Shown here in pieces: positions 40,496-51,970 of a stretch of DNA of 64,000 bases (position 1 is its first letter; every line of letters starts with the position of its first letter). The stretch comes from Nothophaeocryptopus gaeumannii. Taxonomy: Eukaryota; Ascomycota; Dothideomycetes; Mycosphaerellales; Mycosphaerellaceae. Below the pieces are notes generated by a model that worked only from the letters and a program-made list of their open reading frames with translations, was not told the origin of the DNA and did no database searches. The stretch is taken from positions 1,550,001 to 1,614,000 of the forward strand of contig JASISA010000009.1 of NCBI GenBank assembly GCA_031771865.1, read 5' to 3'. The position numbers and the translations under genes were made by a program.

Positions 40496-42044
40496 ATGGG
40501 CGCCGCAGAGTCCTCGCCATGCCAGACTGAAGGCAAGATCGATGGCAGGCCCGCCACCCTCTTCTACAAGCCCGCCGCAGACGGCCAAGACGGCAGGTTC
40601 AGCTATACCGAAGGCTACAAAGTCTGTATGTCACGAATCAGATGCGAAGATGCTGCCTCATATATATATATACCTTTGTACCGTCTGAATGCACGGGTCA
40701 ACTGACACGCGTCATCAAGATCCGGACTCCAAATGGACCCACGTAGACGCTAGGGACATCTTGGTGTGCGTGCCTGTGCAAGATCCAAGTGCCAAGGGCG
40801 ACTACCACTTCACCTATGTCGAGAGGAACCCGGAGGCCGAGCATGATGACAAGGCATCGCCTCTCCTTTTCAAGACGGCAATCCTTACCGTTCCGCCCGA
40901 ATCGCTATCAAAAGACTTCGTTGCGCCGCGAGTAGGGGAGAACTGCTGGGAATTCCGCCAGGCTCGCAACGATTGCCGTGTGCAACCGAACTGCCATGTC
41001 ATCGTCTCGACCGCCTCCGGAACTGGACTTGCTGAAGCTGTGTGGAAGCAATACGTGAAGCCTGCTCTCGAATACGTCCATGTGTTTGAAGGCGAGCAGT
41101 GTGTAATACATTTCACCACGAGCGAGTCGAGCGTCACCGACATCACGAGAGACATCCTTCTCCCGCAGGCAAACCTCGGTGTCAGGCAGTCAGTCATTCT
41201 CATGAGCGGAGATGGCGGGCTCGTTGACATTGTCAACACACTGCTCTCAGGCAACCGCGGTCCGAGATACCAGAAGCCCAATGTTTCGCTCTTTCCTTCT
41301 GGGACCGGCAACGCACTCGCTCATAGCGCAGGGTTGATGAATGACAACACGCTCGGCCTAAGAACGTGGCTACGTGGAGGTCCGAAAGAGCTTCCGCTTT
41401 TCGCAGCAAGGTTCTCATCCGGAGCTCGGGCGTTGTTCAACGAGGCTCGCGAAGAACGAGCACTGCATGTCGATGGTGACGCTGCAATCGCACATGGTGC
41501 CGTAGTAGCCTCTTGGGGCTTGCACGCCGGGCTCGTAGCTGACAGTGACACCGCCGAATATCGCAAGTTTGGTGTCGAGCGATTCAAGATGGCCGCGCAA
41601 GGAGCATTATTCCCCAGCGATGGGTCTTTGCCGCACGTATATCGAGGAAAGGTCACTATCATCCGCACAGGAGAGGCGGAGTGGCATCGAATCCGCCAAA
41701 AAGAGCATGCCTACGTGCTTGCAACCTACTGTCACCATTTGGAGAAAGGCTTTGCCATCAGCCCAGCATCTCAGCCTCTAGATGGCAAACTACGCTTAGT
41801 GCACTTTGGACCTGCGAGTGGTGAAGAAGCGATGAATATCATGGCCAAGGCGTACCAAGGTGGGAAGCATGTCGAAGACGAGCGAGTAGGCTACGAAGAG
41901 ATTGATGCTCTGCGCATTGAGTTCGATGAAGAGGATCCTCGATGGCGAAGGGTGTGTATCGATGGGAAGATTATCCGTGTCGAGCAGAATGGCTGGGTTG
42001 AGGTTCGAGCTGGGCAGAAAGGTGTCATTGACCTTATTGTCTAG
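40496..42044 (+). CDS. Diacylglycerol/sphingosine kinase-like catalytic domain protein
   Basis: Two exons (40496-40625 and 40720-42044) give 484 residues. The catalytic core shows the nucleotide-binding motif of the DAGK/sphingosine kinase fold, MSGDGGLVDIVNTLL near residues 205-219, and the conserved LFPSGTGNALAHS loop. Family members phosphorylate the lipid hydroxyl of diacylglycerol or sphingoid bases; which one applies here cannot be read off. The canonical GGDGT is GDGG here, as in some fungal sphingoid base kinase relatives. There is no transmembrane segment. The N-terminus may be myristoylated (MGAAESSP), which is inference. The intron carries a TA microsatellite at 40660-40672. Confidence 0.75.
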
Positions 42045-42573
42045 GCTACCGATCTCCTTATAACTCTGCGCCAGACGATCGGAACGAGGAACTTCAATCA
42101 ATACTACAACTTGGAGTGCTCATGAGACTTTTCGACGGGTTTTGGAAATGTCCTTGGATATTGTTGTGTTATCCCAATGGCCATCACGTGATAGCACCTA
42201 CCATGCAGCAACCAGCTTTAAAGCATCGATGCTCCAGCTCGCACATCATCCCATTCGAAATGGCGCCAGAGCCTCATATGCCTGCATCTATTCCAGAGCC
42301 CCGCTGTCCATCCACGCGACTCCCGCGTGTTATCGACCTTAACTAGCCATTCATTGGGCAGGCTTACTGCCGACTCCAGTAGGATTTCATCCCAGCGCCT
42401 TGTCACATTCGTAAGCACGCGGATCATTGAGACAACCTCTCTGTAGGAGACATGAAAGCTTTGGCGAGTCGGCATTTCTCTGGTCTCATAGGTGAAGTAC
42501 GAAGCGGTAGTACACTCAACTTCAGCACTCTCTTCGACACTGCGTACTCTGCGCGAACGCTTCTCTGCTCACC
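42045..42573. promoter_or_regulatory. Upstream region of the DUR3-type gene with GATA-type sites
   Basis: A 529-bp promoter region. A TGATAG (42189-42194) and a CGATAA on the minus strand (42330-42335) match the HGATAR consensus bound by AreA-type nitrogen regulators, which control urea transport genes in other fungi. A CACGTG box overlaps at 42185-42190. Two GATA matches in this length are not rare by chance, so regulation is inference. Confidence 0.3.
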
Positions 42574-45088
42574 ATGTCTACAGCTGTACCTCCGCCCCTG
42601 GGCCAAGGCGTAGGATATGGCATTGTCACTGGACTTGGTGTGGGCTTTGCCATCGGAATGGTTATCTGCACGAGGTTGCTCAAGCGACATTTTGGAGAAG
42701 ATAACAAGACTACAGAGACGTACGAATGCAACCACAGCTTTCAATTCCAGCGACTGATAAGTTGACTACAGCTTCATGGTCGCCAATCGCAACGTCGGAA
42801 CAGGCCTAACAGCATCAGCCGTCATCTCTTCCTGGATGTATTCAACAGCCCTCCTCGGATCTCCATACCTGACCTACTGGTACGGTATCGCCTTGCCTGT
42901 CTGGTGGGCCAACGGCCAATCTACCATGATCTGTGTATTCGCCTGGCTGGCCATCGAATCCAAACGCCGGATTCCGAACGCGCATACCCTTCTCGAACTC
43001 ATTCAGAAGCGCTACGGAACAACGGCGCATTTGCTCTGGATCTTCATGTGTCTCGTCAACAATTACCTGATTTTCTCGAGTATGCTGGTTGGTGCATCGG
43101 CTTCAGTCACAGCATTGACGGGAATGGACTTGACGGCAGCGACTTGGCTTCTCCCGCTTGGCGTTGTCATATATACCTACTTTGGCGGTATCCGAGCCAC
43201 GTTCTTGACGGACTACGTTCACACGTTCGTCATCATGATCATCCTCGTCTGGTTCACGATCCAGCTCCTCGTTGTCAAGGAAGTTGGATCTATTGGGGAT
43301 TTGTACAATGCGCTCAAGCCCCTTGGAGGTGTAGAAGGGAACTATGAGGGATCATATCTGAATATGACGAGCAAGGAGAGTGTATTTTTTGGAATTATTC
43401 ATGTGCTGACGAATTTTGGGGTTGTGTTCTTGGATACCGGCTTTTGGCAGAAGTTATGTGAGTGACGCCTGGAGTAAAGGGGATGAGGAGTTGATTTGGA
43501 GTGCAGGGCTTTGCTGCTGAAGTCGCCGCGGCTGTTCCTGGATATATTCTGGGTGGCAATGCGTACTTTGCCGTCCCGTTTGCATTTGGTGAGTTTCTTT
43601 TTTCCGGACTATCAAATGGCTGCAGCCGCGATGCAGACTTCTGAAGATTCGCACTAGGTACGATAATGGGCTTGGGGGCCTTGGTGGTAGAACAAACTCC
43701 TGCTTTTCCCACGTATCCGAGGGTGAGCAATGGCAAAGACTAAACTTCGTTTTGTGATGAAGCTAAGGAAATTACAGCGCATGACCTCAGAAGAAGTATC
43801 GAGTGGACTGGTGCTCCCATACTGTAAGTAAGCTGCATTGCGGAATACAGAGACAAGACAAATACCCTGACGCAGCCATAGTATCGCAAGCCATTGCTGG
43901 AAAAGGTGGAGCGGCAGCAGTCGTGTTGATCGTGTTCATGGCCTGCACGAGTATGTGCAGCGGGCACACTTCCCCCCTTTGCACGGGCACTGACAGGGAA
44001 CAGGCATAACGTCGGCGCAGCTTATTGCGATGAGTTCGATCTTTTCGTTCGATATCTACGGACGTTACTTCAACTCACGTGCGACTAATAAGCAACTCAT
44101 TCGAATGTCCCATATTGGAGTTGTCGGAGCTTGGCTCACCGTATCTGCACTGTCCACAGCATGGCATAAGGGCGGTGTTGATCTCAATTGGCTGTTGTAC
44201 ATGCTGGGTATCCTGATCTGGTGAACTTCCACCCAAATACTGCATGGTCATTTTACATGCACTAATTTCATCAGCCCAGGGACTTTCCCAACAGCCTTCG
44301 CTCTGGTCTGGAAGAAGCAATCACGAATCGCAGCCATCGTCTCACCAATCGTCGGTATGGCCTGTGGCATCGGTGTCTGGATCGGTACAGCAAAAGGCAT
44401 GTACGGATCCGCAACGATCAAGACACTCGGGATGACGATGCCTTGTCTCTACGCCACAATCGCCTCGACCTTCGTACCACTTCCACTGATCCTGGTACTG
44501 TCCTACGCTTTCCCGGATCATGGCTTCGAATGGTCGAAGTTGCTTGAGATTGAGCGTGTTGAGGACCACGAGCATGGAAGGGTTTCTAATGCAGCGGCGC
44601 GGTTCAATCCGGAGGTCTACTTCTCGCCCGAAAGACTGGCGTACATGAAGCGTATGTCGCGGATCGCGCTTTGGGTTGGGATTGGGACTTTTCTGGCACA
44701 GTGGGTTCTCTGGCCTCTGCCGAGTGAGTGTACCGGGCTTCTACATTACGGGAACAGGATACTGATCATCGACAGTGTATGGCGCTCACTTCATTTTCTC
44801 GAAAGGCGTAAGTGTCTCGATCGATTATGAGGCGCTTGTCACTGACAATTGATCCAGCTCTTCATCGCGTGGGTGGTCGTAGCATTAATATGGCTCTGGG
44901 TCGCTTTAATCATCGCCAACTTCTATCCTCTGATTGATGGCGGTTTCCGCAAGATCTGGATTGTCATCACCAACAAGAAAGACTTCAAATCAGCTGCTCA
45001 AGTCTCTGGCGATAGTACTCCTCCTGCTCTTGTGCAGGAACAGGATTTTGAAGCGGAAAGCAAAGGCGACGACCACATCAAGGCTTAA
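42574..45088 (+). CDS. dur3: DUR3-type urea/solute:sodium symporter
   Basis: Ten exons (42574-42719, 42772-43457, 43502-43588, 43658-43722, 43778-43823, 43876-43950, 44004-44220, 44275-44723, 44776-44807, 44858-45088) total 677 codons plus stop, the usual DUR3 length. The protein has about 15 hydrophobic helices. Family-typical stretches include ANRNVGTGLTASAVISSWMY, SPYLTYWYGIALPVWWANGQ, GVVIYTYFGGIRATFLTDYV, DTGFWQKL, SAQLIAMSSIFSFDIYGRYF and PGTFPTAFALVWKKQS. DUR3 carries out energy-coupled uptake of urea and polyamines at the plasma membrane and is normally induced under nitrogen limitation. Exon 3 uses an acceptor six bases upstream of another AG; the other phase does not fit. Confidence 0.88.
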
Positions 45089-45293
45089 GTTTGTGGAATG
45101 CGAGATCTGGATCCTACACAGAGCTCACGATATCTTGTGCTTGAACTCTGTACCTGACGATCACCGCTCACGCCTTCAAGCTTGCCAATTGCGTCAAGAC
45201 TACCCTGCAGGTACCTTATCCCGAGCACCAGGTATAGCAACGACAACCTCGCCTGTCGCGATCAACGTCAACAAATACACCACTTCCTCCAGC

Positions 45294-46274
45294 ATGCCAC
45301 TCTCTAAACCGCACTGGCAGCACCGCTTCGCCAACATCACCTCACCGTCCGCAAACATCACCGTGCAGAGCGCAACACCACACCAATTCCGCATCCATTA
45401 TGTCGACGTCCCATCAGCTGGCTCTGGCCCTCCCAAAGGCACCATCCTCTTAATCCATGGCTTCCCACAAACATGGCTCCAATACCGCCATGTCATAGAC
45501 CCCCTCTCTTCTGCAGGCTATCGTCTCATCATCCCCGACTACCGCGGAGCAGGCAACAGCCAAGCTCCTCCTTCCAACGCCGGTTTCGCCGGTGGAAAGG
45601 GAGGTGGGTATACGAAACTTGTCATGGCTGATGATTTACATACCCTCGTCCGTGAGCACCTAGGGATCCAAGGGAAGATCCATGTGATTGGACATGATAT
45701 CGGCGCTATGATCGCCCACGCTTATGCGAGTTTCTTTGCGGAGGATACGAAGAGTCTGCTTTGGATCGATTGTCCGCTTCCGGGGAGTTCTTTCTATGAT
45801 CGGATTAAAGGGAATCAGGATACGTGGCATTTTACTTTTCATAATGTGCAGGATGATTTGCCTGAAAGACTTGTACAGGGACATGAGAGAACGTACATTC
45901 GCCATTTCTTCGATCGGTTGAGTGTTAATCCTTGGGGTGTTCCTCCGGGCGGGGAGGAGGAAGATGCGTATGTGCTGGCCTATTCGAGGCCGGGGGCTTT
46001 TAGGGCGGCTTTTGATACGTATCGGACTTTTGAGGAGGATGGGAGGGAGAATAGGGGGTTGGTGGAGAAAATTGGAAAGAGTAACGTACCTGCGTACGGG
46101 TTGTCGGGTGATGGATGTTTCAACAAGGTGGGGGCGAGAGAGCAGTTGGAGGAGTTTTATGCCAGTGTGGAAGTTGACACGGTTGCCAATAGCGGGCATT
46201 GGGTTGTTGAAGAGGCGCCGGGGGAGTTTGTACAGAAGGCTTTGGCTTGGGTTGGAAAGCACGATGGGAAATAA
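45294..46274 (+). CDS. Alpha/beta-hydrolase, epoxide hydrolase-like
   Basis: An intronless gene of 326 codons from ATG 45294. The motifs are those of epoxide hydrolases: the oxyanion-hole HGFPQTW (His55), the nucleophile elbow GHDIGAM with Asp135 as the nucleophile, and the catalytic His302 in SGHWVVEEAP. An aspartate at the nucleophile position (not serine) points to epoxide hydrolase or haloalkane dehalogenase chemistry; haloacetate dehalogenase-type relatives share this layout. An acidic residue in LSGDGCFNK is a candidate for the charge relay. There is no signal peptide, so it is probably cytosolic. It starts 205 bp after the DUR3 stop, on the same strand. Confidence 0.82.
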   Translation: MPLSKPHWQHRFANITSPSANITVQSATPHQFRIHYVDVPSAGSGPPKGTILLIHGFPQTWLQYRHVIDPLSSAGYRLIIPDYRGAGNSQAPPSNAGFAGGKGGGYTKLVMADDLHTLVREHLGIQGKIHVIGHDIGAMIAHAYASFFAEDTKSLLWIDCPLPGSSFYDRIKGNQDTWHFTFHNVQDDLPERLVQGHERTYIRHFFDRLSVNPWGVPPGGEEEDAYVLAYSRPGAFRAAFDTYRTFEEDGRENRGLVEKIGKSNVPAYGLSGDGCFNKVGAREQLEEFYASVEVDTVANSGHWVVEEAPGEFVQKALAWVGKHDGK

Positions 46275-46523
46275 GTAGATGATACTCATTCAGCAAGACA
46301 AGCAAGCATGTTGACTCAGCGATCAGGTGAGGTTTTTGGCTGCCGCATATGATCATTTCAACGCCCCTGAGAGGCAATACTCGCCTTCATTCACCATACG
46401 CTCCACTCGTATATGATTTGAGCAGACTCGATGATCCTGCCGAAGCTAGCCGGGAAGAGCAGACATATAGTCTTGTACAGTCTTGCAAATCTTCTTCTTT
46501 CTTACGACACCGCGACGTCCAAC

Positions 46524-46531
46524 AGCGCCAA
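46524..46531. repeat. Left 8-bp target-site duplication of the hAT element
   Basis: The sequence agcgccaa is directly repeated at 47906-47913, flanking the inverted repeats exactly. Eight base pairs is the hAT-specific target-site length. Confidence 0.9.
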
Positions 46532-47905
46532 CAGGGGTCTTGTTGGTCCGGTAGGTATGGTAATAAGGCCTCCTACCATACTGACCAAGTTTAGCATGTG
46601 ATCATACCATCTATACCGTTGGTTACCGACTTATTGTAGGTGAATATAGCCATCTATTCGACCTCGTCGTCGCCCTGGTTGTTGTTCACGACATCAGCAA
46701 TATCCTCATTTATCAGCAGGTCCTCAGCCGTCTTGAAGTCCTCAACTATCTTATCTTCCTCGTCAAACGCAGCCAGCAGTATGCCCTCTTTATCCTTGTG
46801 TTTAGGCTGCGGGGGTCCCCACCAGTCTCGTAGACATACACGCTTCTCGACGTCCTTGGCTCGTTGAATCATGTAAAAGAAGGAGTTCCAGCGCGTGGCG
46901 TTGTTGAGAACAAGCTGAAGTTGTAGAATTAGCATGTGAAGCTCGGAGGTGCCTTGCGGTATAGAAATCGTCATCGAAAAGAGCGACACTTGATTTGGCT
47001 TAGTCGCCGCCAGCGCCGTGTTTAACGCGTGCGGGTTAGCCAACCAAACACTCTGGACACAGTGGACCGGAGTCCGCTGAGCGCGGGGTGCACGATCCTC
47101 AACTTTCGAGCTTCTGAACTTACTTACCTTAAGCACATTGTATTTCGACCATTTTCCACCCATCTTGATTGCAGCAAACGCCTCCAACCTCTGTGGCGAC
47201 GACCGAATATAGCGGATGATATTATGGAGCTTTCGATCGTTTGCTGACTGCCGCTGGACTTCACGACTTTCTCGCCCTTGCTATTAATGCTGTGGTGTTG
47301 AGACAGGTGATGTAGAGCGCCTCGAGTTCCATTCAAGACGTTCAACTGCTGATGCCGGCCTTCTTTTTCGCAGAGATAGCAGTAGTATACCCGCACGTTA
47401 TCCGAACGCAGCAGCGCTTCGCCAAACTGCCAGGCTGGACTCCATGTCTTTCGATCCTCACCAACACCTTGTTGATGCTTCTTGAGGCGCGCATACTCGG
47501 TCTTTCTAAGCTCGAAGGTATCCGGATGAGAAGAGGCGCAGTAATTGGGGTTCTGTTCGCATAAGACGATAGTAGCTTCAGAGCTACCAACACCTAGCCA
47601 CGACAACACGCTGGGCATGGCGAGATACGACAGTATGAGATATTGGTAAAGAGATGGGAAGATTGGATACATTCACGGCGAAAACGCGTCGATTTTTCCC
47701 ATACGCGTACCGCCCGAGGCGCCGGCGAGTATGCCGACTGGCTGCGCAATGGATACCGAGATAGGAAGTTGGTAACCATGGTTACCGGTAGCATTTACTC
47801 ACCAGCTACCATATTGACCGGTAAGCATGTGATTGCCCTACTGACTATACTATTGGTTACCAATAACCAGGTTCTACCATCTATACCGGACCAACAAGAC
47901 CCCTG
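46532..47905 (-). mobile_element. Non-autonomous hAT transposon, 1374 bp
   Basis: The ends are perfect 22-bp terminal inverted repeats at 46532-46553 (starting caggggtcttgttgg) and 47884-47905. Both sides carry an identical 8-bp direct repeat, agcgccaa. Subterminal sequence at the two ends is also related in direct orientation (catgtgat and ttggttacc cores). The interior encodes, on the minus strand, a BED-type zinc finger and a short piece of the catalytic region of a hAT transposase, with a large internal part and the C-terminal dimerisation domain missing. So it can move only with help in trans. Perfect repeats suggest a recent insertion between the epoxide hydrolase and GH127 genes. Confidence 0.88.
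46654..47672 (-). pseudogene. Internally deleted hAT transposase remnant
   Basis: In the 5' part the minus strand reads a BED-type zinc finger (VRVYYCYLCEKEGR, then GALHHLSQHH), the usual DNA-binding head of hAT transposases. The frame changes near 47225, and the next part reads RKLHNIIRYIRSSPQRLEAF, then, beyond a possible intron, LVLNNATRWNSFFYMIQRA, which matches the conserved hAT pattern xxTRWNSxxxMLxRA. It ends at 46654 in an acidic tail. The DDE core between the zinc finger and RSSPQR is missing and the hATC dimerisation domain is absent. It cannot encode an active enzyme. Confidence 0.75.
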
Positions 47906-47913
47906 AGCGCCAA
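47906..47913. repeat. Right 8-bp target-site duplication of the hAT element
   Basis: The sequence agcgccaa directly abuts the right inverted repeat and is identical to the copy at 46524-46531. Confidence 0.9.
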
Positions 47914-48252
47914 TCTTCGGCTGCCCCAGCAGTACCTGCTCATAGCAGGATGCTAGAGGGGAGGCACAGTTCAAAATGCGTCTTACTGCTTTAGTCTTCT
48001 ACAGGTTAAGTGGAAGACATTGTGTGTCAAGAGTTCAGAAGTATCCCTCTATGAAGCAGATACTCGACATCTGCTGACGATCTCTAGACATACCAGGAGT
48101 GGAATAGATCAAGGAACGTACAAGCAGCCGTGCTTATTATGTTCGCGCATCTGTTCGGAAATTCCGTGTAGACACCCTAAAATAACTAGTTCGGATCAAT
48201 TCATGATCTTAAGCTCCTTTCAACAGCTTCTCATGCTTACTACGGGGTACTC
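47914..48252. other. Intergenic region after the hAT element
   Basis: About 340 bp between the transposon and the end of the GH127 gene. No gene or repeat is recognised. Confidence 0.3.
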
Positions 48253-50521
48253 TTATCGCAACTCAATCGTCGGAAGCTCAGTCATTCGCAACTTTGCGCT
48301 CCCATACGGCACAAGTTTCTGCTCGAAGGCCTCCCCCTTGCATATCCGATCCTTCTTCGGTATAGGCGAGCCTGGCACACTGTCTAAGATCAAAGGCCAT
48401 TCGATCAAACACGCTTTGACAGTCATGTACATCGGCGGACTTCCTTGCTCGAAAGTAGGAGCTGGCATTGGTTCGATGCAAGTGGGATCCTTCGAGCTTG
48501 GTCTCGGATGATATTTCACCGTACTGGGGTCTATGGCGATATTCCATGCAGTCGTGTTGATCATCACGAAGTCGCGGACTTGGGGAGGAGCATAGTCTGC
48601 TGGATATAGTGTGAAATTGCGGTAGGCATGCGGTCCGGTCGACGTCACTTCGCGTCCTATCTCTGCAGCATAGAGGAGTTGACCTCGATAGATGGCGACT
48701 GTGTCATTCAGAAGCGGCTTGATTCGTACTTCAGTCTCGATAGTGTAGGTCACGGACGAGCAACCTGCGGGAAGGGAAATTTTGTGCAGACCAGAATCCG
48801 AGTCGAAAGTTCCTTCTTGCTTTCCAAACTCAAGCACGGCATTCTTGCTCCATATTGGCTTTCTCACGTAAAAGTCGAATGGCTTCTCGGCTTTGATCTC
48901 GTATACAAGAATGTCTTCAAATGGATAATTGGTCTCGCATTTGACCACGACCTTGCCACAGGCAACGTTTGCTGTTACCGTCGTCGGGCTGAGCAGAGCA
49001 TGCACAAGACCATTCTCGCCAAATGTCACATATGCAGCCTGCACGAACTTTGGCAGACCTTGCGGATGATTTACCGTGCAGCAAGGATCTGCACAGCAGA
49101 GTCAGTGGACCATGGCCGTCGTATCAATGACGCATTTCACTTACAATCTGGCTCTAGGCCGTACGTCTGGCCCATGGTATTTACATTGAAAAACGGTGTC
49201 TGGCTGAGATTCTTCGAATACGGCTGATTCGACTGGCTCATATAGACATGTGCCCACCAATCGCCAGTCATCGCGCCGGGCAGAGCATTGTAAGCAGCGA
49301 GCTCAGAGGTATCCGCGTAGAGCGAGTCGCCCAGGGCTCGGAAGTTGTAACTTCCAGAGAACATTACCTCCACAGCTGTGCATGTCTCGGAGCCGTAATA
49401 GGCATTCACGCCGTTTTCTCGCTCATCGGCAATGACGGTCCCGGCGGGAGAACCATGATACTTGAATGTCCATTCGGTGCCTTCTTTGGCTGTTTGTATT
49501 AGGCTGTCGTTATGAGTGAAGCGGCGGATTACTGCAGGGGCTTTCAATCCTTCGCCGACATTGACACCGTGTAAGAATTGGAAATTGTCGTCAGTGACGT
49601 TGTTTGGAAGCAGGTAAAGATCTCCGAAGGCATAGGAAGGTCTCGTGAACCAATCTTCCCACTTGTAGCCGAGTTCGTGTAATAAGCGCATGTTCTCTAG
49701 GAGGACTTCCCCTTTGCCGCGAGGATGCTTCTCGTACAGCCATTCAAGACTGACAATCATCTCGGCGACTCGAGATTGGAACCAGAAGTAGATGGAGTCA
49801 GGCAATGTTCCGTTAGCCTGAGGAAGCAGTCCAGTTCCGTTATTCTTCAACATGATATGCATCAAATCGTTGAATTTGTACATGGCGTTGACGATTGGTT
49901 CTTCGTAAGTTTTATTGGCATCAGCTATATTCGTCCAAGCAAAGAAGATCAAGGTTCTAGCCCAGAGCAGGCGTTCTGTGCCCTGCTCTGGCCCGATCCA
50001 GCCATCCTCATGAGTCTGATTTGCAAGTAGATAGTCCATTGCTTCGTGCACTTGCTGCTTGAGCCGTTGGTCGTCGAGGGTGTATGCCAATGGGATGATG
50101 CCGTTTAGCCAGTACGGGAAAGCCTCCTTCATCTTGCTATACTCTTGCGTTCCGCCTATCCAAAATGAATCGGAGACAAACTTGTAGAAGTCGTACAAGT
50201 GCCCTGCTAGCCCTGCCGCTTCTGTTTGCATCTCGGTTCGAAGCCAGCCATCGGGCACGATGCTACCAAGAGGGATCTCATTATATACAAAGGGGACCAC
50301 TGTCTCTCAATTAGAGGATACTAACGGGCCTAGTAGACACTCTTACATGCTGGCGTGGACATCAATGTGCTGCTCGTAGCTGCTTGTAGCCCGTTCATGA
50401 CTGCCTGTTGCGCTCCACAGGGTGTTGCGATAAGCGACAGCCATGTGATGGAGAGTCTACGGTTTTGTGCATCGAAAGCTGCCGGACCCTGGCCGGGATG
50501 TTGCAACTTCATGCTTTTCAT
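48253..50521 (-). CDS. GH127-type beta-L-arabinofuranosidase (DUF1680)
   Basis: Three exons (50347-50521, 49145-50299, 48253-49088) give 721 residues from ATG 50521, or 718 from a second ATG at 50512. The N-terminus has a hydrophobic core after basic residues (ITWLSLIATPCGA), so it may be secreted, though the 25 residues before it are unusual for a signal peptide. The catalytic domain opens FVYNEIPLGSIVPDGWLRTE and includes HEDGWIGPEQG and FWFQSRVAEMIVSLEWLY. The diagnostic cysteine motif DYPCCTVNHPQGLPKF places Cys446/Cys447 in the metal-coordinating, nucleophilic site known for GH127. Enzymes of this family release L-arabinose from arabinofuranosides of plant cell-wall glycans. The motif spans the exon 2-3 junction, which supports the splice model. 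Confidence 0.85.
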
Positions 50522-51249
50522 GTAACGTCAACAGGCCACGCGGTACCTGCCCCATGTTATAGAGGATGAACAGCCGTGAGCAGACGATCAGAGTCGCCTC
50601 TTCCAAATTTGCAAGGATGCAGATACCGCCCAGGTACCGGCTTTGAAAGGCACTGGAAGCCGAGACGGTAAACGCCAAGGTTTACTCTTTCCGCTGCCTA
50701 CGCCTGGCCTTTTCAGTCTACAAAAATTATATCGCTAGATAGAGTGGAAGTCGAAGAATTGTGCGACTATTTTTTCTATTTGCAAAAGTCGTAGTTGTGG
50801 TTGTGTCGGGTGGGTTTTGTCGCAAAGCTGATTTTCCCTTTTGCTTTCACCCGGATGACAGGGTACTCTGGCCAAAAATAGCCCGTAGTGGCCAGCCTGA
50901 GATCTACACGCTGACCTGTGCGCAGCGTGATAGACTCTACGCTTGTACTGGCTCCAACGGAAACGTTCTGGCCGAAGTACTTGAATAGCTGTAGAGGATA
51001 CCTCTGCCCTTGTTCGAATGTGGCCTTTCTTGGCAAAGCCTCGCTCGGGTGGATGGCTACTTTGTCGGGCTTGACCTTTCACTGGATTCCTCGGCATCTT
51101 TCGCGTGATCGTACACTGATGCTCGTTCACCCAGCGATAGCAGATGCGGAAGAGGGTATGAAGTTGCCAAGGAAGACGACCAGGACGGCACAGTAGCTGG
51201 AAAGAAACACGTCAGCGATTCGCTATGTATCGTGGAAACAATCGACCTG
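50522..51249. other. Intergenic region with an orphan coding-like fragment on the minus strand
   Basis: On the minus strand 50776-51078 is an open stretch of 100 codons with a protein-like pattern (YPLQLFKYFGQNVSVGAST; VDLRLATTGYFWPEYPVIRV) but no ATG. It may be a last exon of a lost or unrecognised gene. Nothing else is seen. Confidence 0.3.
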
Positions 51250-51970
51250 GACCGTGAGCCAACAAGCAGACAGCCGATTTGCACTTGCATGCTCCCAATC
51301 TTGAGCAGCGTAACCGTTACAACAAAGACCAAGCAAAACAAATTGCCGTGCAGAGGGATTCACGCAGCAGTGGCAGCGAACACCTCTGCCCTCCTCGCTC
51401 GCATTGCAAGACTCAAGGTGAGGCTGAAGAACAGCGTGAAAACCAGAATGACCACGATTCGACTGTGCCGCTGGCTTCCTCTCGGAAGAGCACGACGACG
51501 GGTGCCAACAGGAGCGCCACGGCCAGGAGGGTCATCGCGATTCGAATGGGTATCGATGCGTCGCTTGTCGTAGAGGAAATGTTGTCATCGCTAGAAGTTG
51601 CCCTCTGCTCGGCGTTGGAGGAGATGAACTGTGGGATCAGACCAGTAAGCAATTCGTTCCCTTGACTGCTGTGGATGGGAGAGATAGCTTACGCGGACAA
51701 GTCTACGACATGGCAGTAAACTGAGAATGTCTTCCACGAACCCATCGATCGACTTTGTCTCTTCTTGGTTGAATGACAGTCCTGCAGTATCGGACAGATG
51801 GAGGCGCAGCAAGCCCAATCCTGGCACAGTGTAAGCACGCGCAATCGCCCGCGAGAAGAGGTGCGTTTGAAGTGGGCACCAATGGGTCCGCAGAGATATG
51901 AGGCCGAGACAGTTCACATTCCCAGCCTTGTGGAAACGTGGCAGACACAACAAAGCATGAATGCGCAAGC
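51250..51970 (-). pseudogene. DUF6594-type membrane protein remnant, frameshifted
   Basis: On the minus strand a segment SFNQEETKSIDGFVEDILSL leads, after a likely intron (GTAAGC donor near 51693 to an acceptor near 51640), into FISSNAEQRATSSDDNISS and a membrane helix (IAMTLLAVALLLAPVVVLF). The next helix, LVFTLFFSLTLSLAMRARRA, followed by EVFAATAA, is in a different frame, and a third helix (FCLVFVVTVTLL) in yet another. The order of three helices with ARRAEVFAATAA matches the C-terminus of fungal DUF6594 proteins. The shift near 51460 and the break after AATAA have no intron explanation, so the gene is probably broken. The N-terminal part is not resolved. Confidence 0.5.

Noticed and set aside
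40660..40672. TA-rich run as a TATA box
   Set aside because: It lies inside the intron of the lipid-kinase-like gene and is better seen as a microsatellite.
44934..45293. 120-residue N-terminal extension of the epoxide hydrolase overlapping the DUR3 last exon
   Set aside because: It lies in a different frame over DUR3 coding sequence; the ATG at 45294 gives the normal family length.
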